Shown here: positions 1-5,417 of the stretch, one piece after another
Layout of the letters: each line of letters begins with the position of its first letter
Numbering within the stretch: position 1 is the first letter of the stretch
Assembly: GCA_021780055.1 (NCBI GenBank)
Contig: JAJXZM010000289.1
Coordinates: 1 to 5,417 of the forward strand
DNA: 5,417 nucleotides
Reading direction: 5' to 3'
Source: Acidobacteriota bacterium
GTDB lineage: Bacteria > Acidobacteriota > Terriglobia > UBA7540
Program-made: the position numbers and the translations under genes
The notes under the pieces: generated by a model
What the model was told of the DNA's origin: nothing
The model's input: the letters and a program-made list of their open reading frames with translations, nothing else
Databases searched by the model: none

Positions 1-9
1 CTCGTCCGG

Positions 10-3000
10 CTAGTTCTTGTTCCCGGCGTGGGCGTAGTCGACGCGCACGGTGAGGATCTCATAGGGATGGATCGGCACCTTGACCAGGCCGCCGTCGACC
101 TGGAGCGGCGCGCCCTGGGGCTGCTCCATCAGGTTGGTGACGGTGGCGCTGGTCGCACCGGGGGGTACGTGGAACTGCGCAGTTGCGGCCTTGCCCTCGC
201 ACTCATAGACGCGGAAGATCAGGCCGTTTGCATCCTCGGCTTTTTTGACGGCAGTGAGCACGACATTGTCGGGCGAGACCGAGGCAAAGGAGTGCTCGGC
301 AGGCAGAGCGCCAGGGTGCGGGGTGGTGACGACGGCCTGGAGCGGATAGTCGTAGTCCCAGCCGTGGCGCACGGTGAGCGCGCTTTTCCAGGTGCCGGCG
401 TGGGGATAGAGGGCGTAGTGGAAGTGCTGGCGGCCCATGTCGGCATCGGGATCAGGCCACTTGGGCGAGCGCAGCAGCGTGAGCCGGAGGATATTGCCGA
501 CGGCATCGTAGCCGTACTTATCCTTATTGAGAACGCTGAGCCCATAGACCTTTCCGTCCGGCCCGGCTCCGGAGAGATCGGCCCAGCGCATAGCAGGAAC
601 CTCAAACTGCGCCTTCTCCCAGGAATTGTTGCGCGTGGTGGGCCGCTGGATGGCGCCGAACGGGATCTCATAGGTGGCAAAGTCACTCTTCACCGAGAGC
701 GGGAAGGCTGCCTTGAGCAGTACGTGCGCTTCGTGCCAGTCGAAATCGTTGTCTACATCGACCTCGCCGTTGGGGTTGAGGCTGATGACCTGAACGAACT
801 TTGAGCTCTGCCAGTGACGGGTGATGCGAACGGCGGGAAGCGGCGAGTCCGCGCCGACCAATGCGACGGAATCGGCCTTGTCGATGGTGGCGGGCGGAAC
901 GTCGAGGGTTCCGGGATCGATGTTCCAGGCGTCGTAGTCTTTGGGCAGATCCTTAAAGAACTGGAGCTGATTGCCGCAGGCACCGGGCGCAAAGGTTTCC
1001 ACGCCGTTTTCTTCAAGGCTGGTGATGCAGCCGGTCATCTTGCTGATGACAGCCTTCAGGCTTCCGCTGCTGAGCTCGATGGAGTCGGCGGTCTCGCGGG
1101 CGGATGCGACGGCGGTCTGGCGCGCGGCGGCGGGAACAACTCGGACAACTTTGTATCCCAGCGCGGGCACGTCGGAGACATGGAAGGTGAGATGGGCCAG
1201 GCCGGTCGCGGAATCGATTTCGGCGTGAATCGGGAGGCTCTGATGATGCGAAGAGTCCACGATAGCGACGCCGTTGACCGCGGCCGCTGGAAGCTGGAGG
1301 ACGGCCTTGACTTCGCCGGAGCGCTGCCAGCCCATGGGGTTGTAGATGATGACGGGAATGCCGACGCCGCTGGTGTTGACGTATTCGCCTACGCCTTTGA
1401 GAGCGCCGCTGGAGATCTCATTGGTGGACCAGCGCACCCAGTCGTAGTCCTTCTGCGCATCCTTGTAGATGACGCCGATGCCGGAGCCGGCAGCGAGATC
1501 GTGGAACTGGTTGAACAACACCTTTTTCCAGTCCTCGGTCAACTGATCGGCGGGATACTTTGCGCCGTCGAGCCAGGCGAGCGAGGACCATTTTTCAGCG
1601 TTCAGCACCTGTTCCTCGGAGGTGCGCATGTTGTGCTTGTGCATGGCCTGGGTGGTGAAGACGCCGCGATGGTACTCAAGATAGAGCTCGGAGTCCCAGG
1701 TAGGGATGGAGATTTTGCCGGGTACGTCAGCGGGCGGGGCGTAGTGCGGAATCGACTGATAGTCCCATTGGGGGCTCTGGGGCGCAATGCGTTTCTCGAC
1801 CGAGGAGAAGAAGCTTTGCGCGGCGCCGAACTGGTAGGTGGGAGTGACGTGATCGCCGTCCTTCCAGTGGAAGCCCTCGTCGAGCATGGCGCGGGTGGGC
1901 CCGCCGCCGTGGTCGCCGATGCCGTAGAGGTCCATCATCTCAGTCAGGCCGGGCGAGAACTTGCGCGCGGTGGCGAGGTCATCACTGAGGCGCACCGGGT
2001 TGAGACTGAGATTGACGTAGTCGTGCGGGAAATAGGCAAGCACCTTGGAACCATCGGGCGACTCCCACCAGAAGAGCTTGAAGGGGAGGGTGTTGGTGTC
2101 GTTCCAGGCCATTTTCTGGGTGACGAAGTAGTCGATCCCGCTCTTTTTGTAGATTTGCGGGAGCTGCCAGGTGTAGCCGAAGGAGTCAGGATTCCAGCCG
2201 ATGCGCACGTCCACGCCGTAGTTCTGCTGATACCAGCGCTTGGCGACGAGAATCTGACGCACGAGGGATTCGCCGCTGGGCATATTCAGATCGGGCTCGA
2301 CCCACATGCCGCCGACGATCTCCCAGCGGCCCTCTTTGATGCGCTTCTTGATCTCATTGTTGAGCGCGGGATACTTATCGGCCATCCACTCGTTGTAGGC
2401 GGCGGCCGACTGGGTGTAGACGTAGTCCGGATACTCGTTCATCAACTGAAGCGCGGTGCCGAAGGTGCGATGGACGACATCGACGGTCTCGGTCCACGGC
2501 CAGAGCCAGGCCGCGTCAATGTGCGCGTTACCGTCGAGCAGGAAGGTAGCCTGCCGGAGCAGAGGGCGGAGGGCCTCAAGCTGCTGATGCGCGGCCTTCA
2601 GGCTGGCATCGAAGCGGACGGAATCGTGGCCATCGAGCGCACCCATATCGACGGCGGCGATGGAGTGATTCAGGATCTCAGTTTTGCCGTTGTCGCCGGG
2701 CGCCAGCGAGGGCAGCAGGATGGCGGCGGAGAGGAACTCATCGGCCAGGTCGTGCGGGTTGGGTCGATTCTCAGGAAAATCGACGCGCAAGGTGGCGCCG
2801 CGGAAGGATTTTTCGTCGGCGCTCTGGAGCAGCTTGACGGCGACCACGATTTTTTCACCGGGCTGCGCATGATCGAAGAGGATCTCGGGCTCAAGATCCT
2901 CGCCGAGGGCTACGCGGCGACCGTTGAAGTAGACGATCTCCGGGATAGGCCCATTGGCGTTGGCCTGGAACTGAAACCAGACGCGCGCGCCGGTGAGGTC

Positions 3001-3342
3001 GTAACCGTCCAGCGTGGCGGGAATCTGAATGGTCTGGCGAAACCAGATGGCGCTGGTGGGGTATTGCGCGCCGACTTTGGCGGTTTGCCAAGCGCTGTCG
3101 TCGAGATCGACAGCTTCTCCGTGCGGCAAATCGCCCTCGTGCAACTTCCATACCCCGGGCGGCAACTGCGAGAGGCTCATCAGCCGCTTGACGACGGATT
3201 GCGACGGCGCGGGCAGAAGAGCCATGGCCCGGTCGACTTCGCTGCCGCGCTGCGCGGATGCAGGAATAACGGCCAGCAGCATGGCCACGATGAGAACCGG
3301 AAGGGCAAATGGATAACAGCAAGATTTCAGCGACAATTTCAT
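10..3342 (-). CDS. Secreted alpha-mannosidase, glycoside hydrolase family 38
   Basis: Predicted retaining, metal-dependent alpha-mannosidase of 1110 residues that removes alpha-linked mannose from glycans in the periplasm or outside the cell. Residues 1-30 form a Sec signal peptide (basic MKLSLK start, long hydrophobic core, ASA|Q cleavage site). A beta-sandwich resembling galactose-binding domains spans about 65-190. The GH38 catalytic domain begins near 268 with GNAHIDAAWLWP. The expected Zn ligands are H274 and D276, D386 in WNPDSFGYTWQLPQI (also the nucleophile) and H614 in NQFHDLAAGSG. GDHGGGPTR (D477, likely acid/base by analogy) and WDSELYLEYHRG (549-560) are further family motifs. The remainder to 1110 is the C-terminal beta-rich mannosidase region. 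The start at 3342 is preferred over the in-frame ATG at 3375 because AGAGGG lies 10 nt upstream and the signal peptide then begins properly. Three cysteines remain after cleavage (C772, C789, C1048). No key residue is missing. Exact substrate linkage cannot be read from sequence. Confidence 0.95.
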   Translation of the reverse strand: MKLSLKSCCYPFALPVLIVAMLLAVIPASAQRGSEVDRAMALLPAPSQSVVKRLMSLSQLPPGVWKLHEGDLPHGEAVDLDDSAWQTAKVGAQYPTSAIWFRQTIQIPATLDGYDLTGARVWFQFQANANGPIPEIVYFNGRRVALGEDLEPEILFDHAQPGEKIVVAVKLLQSADEKSFRGATLRVDFPENRPNPHDLADEFLSAAILLPSLAPGDNGKTEILNHSIAAVDMGALDGHDSVRFDASLKAAHQQLEALRPLLRQATFLLDGNAHIDAAWLWPWTETVDVVHRTFGTALQLMNEYPDYVYTQSAAAYNEWMADKYPALNNEIKKRIKEGRWEIVGGMWVEPDLNMPSGESLVRQILVAKRWYQQNYGVDVRIGWNPDSFGYTWQLPQIYKKSGIDYFVTQKMAWNDTNTLPFKLFWWESPDGSKVLAYFPHDYVNLSLNPVRLSDDLATARKFSPGLTEMMDLYGIGDHGGGPTRAMLDEGFHWKDGDHVTPTYQFGAAQSFFSSVEKRIAPQSPQWDYQSIPHYAPPADVPGKISIPTWDSELYLEYHRGVFTTQAMHKHNMRTSEEQVLNAEKWSSLAWLDGAKYPADQLTEDWKKVLFNQFHDLAAGSGIGVIYKDAQKDYDWVRWSTNEISSGALKGVGEYVNTSGVGIPVIIYNPMGWQRSGEVKAVLQLPAAAVNGVAIVDSSHHQSLPIHAEIDSATGLAHLTFHVSDVPALGYKVVRVVPAAARQTAVASARETADSIELSSGSLKAVISKMTGCITSLEENGVETFAPGACGNQLQFFKDLPKDYDAWNIDPGTLDVPPATIDKADSVALVGADSPLPAVRITRHWQSSKFVQVISLNPNGEVDVDNDFDWHEAHVLLKAAFPLSVKSDFATYEIPFGAIQRPTTRNNSWEKAQFEVPAMRWADLSGAGPDGKVYGLSVLNKDKYGYDAVGNILRLTLLRSPKWPDPDADMGRQHFHYALYPHAGTWKSALTVRHGWDYDYPLQAVVTTPHPGALPAEHSFASVSPDNVVLTAVKKAEDANGLIFRVYECEGKAATAQFHVPPGATSATVTNLMEQPQGAPLQVDGGLVKVPIHPYEILTVRVDYAHAGNKN

Positions 3343-3352
3343 TATGGTTCGT

Positions 3353-3358
3353 CCCTCT
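3353..3358 (-). promoter_or_regulatory. Ribosome binding site of the alpha-mannosidase gene
   Basis: On the minus strand the sequence AGAGGG sits 10 nt before the ATG at 3342. No comparable site precedes the in-frame ATG at 3375. This decides the start and removes 11 residues (MSYNAPEGRTI) that would otherwise sit in front of a normal signal peptide. Confidence 0.6.
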
Positions 3359-3429
3359 GGGGCATTGTAGGACATTGCACCGAAGGCAACAGAGCGAGGC
3401 GGCGAAGGGAATCAGCGCACGCGATGCCG

Positions 3430-3446
3430 GAGACACGAAGCGTCTC
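3430..3446. repeat. Short inverted repeat (stem-loop or operator-like)
   Basis: GAGAC at 3430-3434 pairs with GTCTC at 3442-3446. After one A/C mismatch, a further C-G pair (3436/3440) closes over a 3-nt loop. It lies mid-way in the divergent intergenic region with no T-tract on either side, so it does not look like a terminator. A protein-binding half-site pair is possible, but five base pairs in GC-rich DNA can easily occur by chance. Confidence 0.3.
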
Positions 3447-3453
3447 GCGGATC

Positions 3454-3543
3454 GGGACAACGCCGAGCTGGAGCGGGCCGCGCCGACGGAGCGCCGATTT
3501 TCTTTCCGCAAGGGATCAAAATGCACTACTCTGGCGTTGTCCC
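3454..3543. repeat. 11-bp perfect inverted repeat flanking a 68-nt spacer upstream of BrkB
   Basis: The left arm GGGACAACGCC (3454-3464) and right arm GGCGTTGTCCC (3533-3543) are exact reverse complements. The right arm ends two bases before the ATG at 3546. In RNA the arms could close a long-range helix over the translation start; in DNA they could be paired operator sites for a regulator of one or both divergent genes. The repeat is seen directly; any function is inference. Confidence 0.55.
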
Positions 3544-3545
3544 AT

Positions 3546-4427
3546 ATGCCACGTTACTTCGCCAGAGTCCGAGAAGCGCTGATCCACGCCTATGCGCACG
3601 ATGTGTTGAATACGGCCAAGGCCGCAGCATTTTCGGGGATGCTGATGTTTTTTCCCGCATTGCTGATCATGACCACCGTGGCGGCACAGGTGGAGGAGGG
3701 CCCGACCCTGGTGGGCGAGACCCGGAATGTGCTGGAGCAGTTTATCCCGCCCGACACGCTGGACCTGGTACAGTCGTCGATTCTGGCGCACCCGTTTCAC
3801 TCCGGGCAGGTGCTGGTATCGGCGGCCGGCCTGAGCCTTTTTGCGGGCCTGGGCGTGATGCTTTCATTCATGGAAGGATTTCGCCGCGCGTACCGGCTTC
3901 CGCCGGAGAGCTGGACGTTCTGGGGTCGCCGCCTCCGGGGGCTGATGCTGGTCTTCATCGTTTTGATTCCGTTGTCGCTGGCTTCGCTGGCAATCGTCTT
4001 CGGCCACCAGATCGAATTATGGATGGTCAATAATGCGGGGCACGAGCTGCGCCACGTCGTTCTTGTCCTTTGGCGCGTCGCACGATGGTCATTGAGCTTT
4101 ATGGGGATTCTGGCGGTGCTGACGGCGCTGTATCACTTTGGCACGCGGCGCACGGAACACTGGCTGTGGGTGCTGCCCGGAGCGGTGGCGGGAACGATCA
4201 TATGGTTTCCGGCCACGCTGGTTTATGGCTGGTACGTGACCACGGTGGCCAACTACTCGCGGATCTACGGGTCGTTTGCGGCCGGAATTGCCACGCTGGT
4301 CTGGCTTTACATCACCTCATTCAGCGTGCTGCTGGGGGCGGAGCTGAACGGCGTACTTTACTGGGAGCGGCAGGTCGGGATGTCCCAGGGCAGGACAACG
4401 CCAGAGCTGGCGCGTACGGGGCAGTAA
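3546..4427 (+). CDS. YihY/virulence factor BrkB family inner-membrane protein
   Basis: A 293-residue integral membrane protein of the YihY/BrkB family, once mislabelled ribonuclease BN. The family's transport or envelope role is not settled, so no substrate is given. Six hydrophobic segments are visible at about 27-47, 86-110, 131-155, 172-197, 205-230 and 245-270. Family motifs occur in order: AAAFSGMLMFFPALL in helix 1, a GFRRAYRLP region after helix 2, LYHFGTRR (195-202), the WVLPGAVAGTIIW helix, NYSRIYGS (236-243), and WLYITSFSVLLGAELN ending at 268. Length is normal for the family. The reading frame stays open upstream to 3309, but that extension would overlap the mannosidase signal-peptide region on the other strand and adds nothing family-like, so the ATG at 3546 is chosen. 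No Shine-Dalgarno sequence precedes it. An in-frame TTG at 3537 is an alternative start adding three residues. The short C-terminal tail after 275 is hydrophilic. Confidence 0.9.
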   Translation: MPRYFARVREALIHAYAHDVLNTAKAAAFSGMLMFFPALLIMTTVAAQVEEGPTLVGETRNVLEQFIPPDTLDLVQSSILAHPFHSGQVLVSAAGLSLFAGLGVMLSFMEGFRRAYRLPPESWTFWGRRLRGLMLVFIVLIPLSLASLAIVFGHQIELWMVNNAGHELRHVVLVLWRVARWSLSFMGILAVLTALYHFGTRRTEHWLWVLPGAVAGTIIWFPATLVYGWYVTTVANYSRIYGSFAAGIATLVWLYITSFSVLLGAELNGVLYWERQVGMSQGRTTPELARTGQ

Positions 4428-4461
4428 TCGCGCAAGCAGGCGGGAGACCGAATCGGCAAGC

Positions 4462-4480
4462 AGCCTTTGCGCGGAAGGCT
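4462..4480 (+). terminator. Weak hairpin downstream of BrkB-family gene
   Basis: AGCCTT (4462-4467) and AAGGCT (4475-4480) form a perfect 6-bp stem with a 7-nt loop, 34 nt after the BrkB stop. The following bases (CGAAGGCC) contain no T-run, so this is not a classical intrinsic terminator. A second AAGGC at 4483-4487 could compete for the same left arm. It may be an attenuator, a 3' end protector, or chance. Confidence 0.25.
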
Positions 4481-4510
4481 CGAAGGCCGCAATTTCCGTG
4501 TCCGTCCATT

Positions 4511-4516
4511 TACAAT
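4511..4516 (+). promoter_or_regulatory. Possible -10 element upstream of pyruvate kinase
   Basis: TACAAT lies in an AT-rich stretch 84 nt before the chosen pyk start. The hexamer matches a sigma-70 -10 box at five of six positions. The bases expected to hold a -35 box (about 4488-4494) read CGCAATT, which is a poor match, so the call is tentative. Confidence 0.2.
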
Positions 4517-4586
4517 AAATGCAGCAGCGCTCCATTGCCACTCTCACCCGCTTCATTAACTTTTTGGCAGAAAACCAATTGCCGCT

Positions 4587-4590
4587 GGAG
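4587..4590 (+). promoter_or_regulatory. Ribosome binding site of pyruvate kinase
   Basis: GGAG lies 9 nt before the ATG at 4600. The upstream in-frame ATG at 4519 has no such purine-rich site, which favours 4600 as the start. Confidence 0.5.
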
Positions 4591-4599
4591 CTATATTCG

Positions 4600-5417
4600 A
4601 TGACTTTTGCCGATCTGAATCTGCAGGACGCACCTTCGCAACGCCGCGCCAAGATTGTTGCCACGCTGGGCCCTGCATCGAATACCGATTCCGTTATTCG
4701 CGACCTGATCCGCGCCGGTGTTGACGTGGTCCGGCTGAACTTTTCACATGGCAGCCACGAACGCAAGGTGGCTGTAATCGAGAAGATACGCAAGCTGAGC
4801 AAGGAAGAACGGAAGCCGCTGTGCATTCTGGGCGATCTGCAGGGGCCGAAGATCCGCACCGGCCTGTTGAAGGACCACCAGTCAGTGCAACTGAAGGCCG
4901 GCCAGCGGTTGACGATTACGCCGCGCGATGTGCTGGGCACGGCTGCCTGCGTGGGCACCACGTTCCAGACCCTGGCCGAGAACGTGGAGCAGGGCTCGCG
5001 GATTCTGCTGTCGGACGGGCTGATCGAACTGCGGGTACACGAGGTGAATGGGGACGACGTAATCTGCGAGATCATCAACGGCGGCACGCTGGGCGAGCAT
5101 AAGGGCATCAATCTGCCGGGCGTTCTGGTGCGCACGCCTTCGCTGACGGAGAAGGACTCAGAGGATCTGGAGTTCGCGCTGAAGCACGGAGTAGATGCGA
5201 TTGCGGTTTCGTTTGTGCGCACGGCAGAGGATGTAAGCCTGGTGCGGAACCGGGTTGCGGCGCTAGGCGGGCACACATGGATCATCGCCAAGCTGGAGAA
5301 GCCCCAGGCGGTGGAACATCTGGACGCGATTCTGCAGGTTTCCGACGGCATCATGGTAGCGCGCGGCGATCTGGGCGTGGAGGTGCCGCCGGAAAAGGTG
5401 CCAGCGATCCAGAAGTT
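4600..5417 (+). CDS. pyk: Pyruvate kinase, N-terminal 272 residues (cut by window end)
   Basis: Pyruvate kinase transfers phosphate from phosphoenolpyruvate to ADP, giving pyruvate and ATP, in the cytosol at the end of glycolysis. The visible part starts the (beta/alpha)8 barrel with RRAKIVATLGPAS (15-27) and VVRLNFSHGSHE (43-54; R45, N47, S49 in the active site). LGDLQGPKIRTG (77-88) leads into the B-domain lid (about 88-180), which ends before KGINLPGVLV and PSLTEKD. The barrel then resumes with AVSFVRTAEDV. Catalytic K231 and Mg2+ ligand E233 are in AKLEKPQAVEHL, and Mg2+ ligand D257 is in MVARGDLGVEVP. The enzyme is usually about 470-490 residues, so a little over half is present; the rest of the barrel and the C-terminal effector domain lie beyond the edge. 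The frame is open upstream to an ATG at 4519, which would add 27 residues, but 4600 has the better ribosome binding site. K84 and L80-Q81 match the K+-independent subgroup. Confidence 0.96.
   Translation, partial: MTFADLNLQDAPSQRRAKIVATLGPASNTDSVIRDLIRAGVDVVRLNFSHGSHERKVAVIEKIRKLSKEERKPLCILGDLQGPKIRTGLLKDHQSVQLKAGQRLTITPRDVLGTAACVGTTFQTLAENVEQGSRILLSDGLIELRVHEVNGDDVICEIINGGTLGEHKGINLPGVLVRTPSLTEKDSEDLEFALKHGVDAIAVSFVRTAEDVSLVRNRVAALGGHTWIIAKLEKPQAVEHLDAILQVSDGIMVARGDLGVEVPPEKVPAIQK

Larger units (their letters stand above)
3343..3545. other. Divergent intergenic region between alpha-mannosidase and BrkB-family gene
   Basis: This 203-nt stretch must carry the promoters of both divergent genes. 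I see no convincing -35/-10 pair on either strand. A minus-strand TACAAT at 3364-3369 would put the transcript start on top of the mannosidase ribosome binding site and has no matching -35 at normal spacing. The region does hold an 11-bp perfect inverted repeat (3454-3464 and 3533-3543) and a short stem-loop (3430-3446). An AT-richer patch at about 3496-3523 may be part of the BrkB promoter. No RNA gene or small ORF is supported. Confidence 0.6.
4428..4599. other. Intergenic gap between BrkB-family gene and pyruvate kinase
   Basis: A 172-nt gap containing a perfect 6-bp hairpin at 4462-4480 and an AT-richer segment from about 4490 to 4600. TACAAT at 4511-4516 resembles a -10 box and would give a leader of roughly 77 nt to the pyk start at 4600, but no acceptable -35 sits 16-18 nt upstream. 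The gap leaves room for a separate pyk promoter, so the two genes need not share one transcript. Confidence 0.5.

Noticed and set aside
3364..3369. TACAAT on the minus strand as a -10 box for the mannosidase
   Set aside because: The transcript would begin at the ribosome binding site, and the nearest TTGCCT -35 candidate is only 14 nt away, too close for a normal promoter.
3309..3545. Upstream extension of the BrkB-family gene to an ATG at 3309
   Set aside because: It overlaps the mannosidase start and signal peptide on the opposite strand, adds 79 residues with no family resemblance, and covers the whole promoter region.
28..3582. Very long plus-strand open frames (28-804 and 814-3582, up to 922 codons) antisense to the mannosidase
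   Set aside because: They are codon-aligned with the mannosidase, so a stop appears only where it uses TTA, CTA or TCA, which are rare in this GC-rich gene. The translations are Gly/Val/Asp-rich with no domain, whereas the minus strand gives a complete GH38 protein.
3521..4033. 170-codon plus-strand frame starting at the ATG with a good SD
   Set aside because: Its body is an out-of-frame reading of the BrkB gene with no recognisable protein features. Only its start site is kept as a finding.
4564..4597. TTGGCA and TATATT just before pyk as a promoter
   Set aside because: The spacing is 22 nt, too long, and the start of transcription would fall inside the coding region.
4317..5354. 345-codon minus-strand frame across the BrkB end and pyruvate kinase
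   Set aside because: Ser/Arg/Thr-rich composition without motifs, lying opposite a clear pyruvate kinase. It is a shadow frame.

Overview
The window is GC-rich, single-chromosome-like bacterial DNA with three protein-coding genes and short intergenic gaps. No RNA gene, CRISPR array, insertion sequence or phage gene is visible. The Sec signal peptide on a large glycosidase, the glycosidase's architecture and the gene styles fit a GC-rich Gram-negative soil or plant-litter bacterium. The Acidobacteriota (Terriglobia) are my best guess, but this is an impression from protein style and not a demonstrated assignment.

Layout. Positions 10-3342 (minus strand) hold a complete secreted family-38 alpha-mannosidase. 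Its stop lies 9 nt from the left edge. Positions 3343-3545 form a 203-nt divergent intergenic region with an 11-bp perfect inverted repeat whose right arm stops 2 nt before the next start codon, plus a smaller stem-loop. Positions 3546-4427 (plus strand) encode a six-helix YihY/BrkB-family inner-membrane protein. Positions 4428-4599 are a 172-nt gap with a weak hairpin. From 4600 to the right edge (plus strand) runs the first 272 residues of pyruvate kinase, cut by the window end.

How the genes relate. The mannosidase probably trims alpha-mannose from exogenous glycans in the periplasm or outside the cell. Pyruvate kinase catalyses the last step of glycolysis, so both belong to carbohydrate use, but nothing in the sequence shows co-regulation. 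The mannosidase is divergent from the other two. BrkB and pyk lie in the same direction but are separated by 172 nt, so they need not be one operon. I found no convincing novel multi-gene system. The points most worth a second look are the inverted repeat and poor Shine-Dalgarno context at the BrkB start, and the K+-independent-type signature in the pyruvate kinase.
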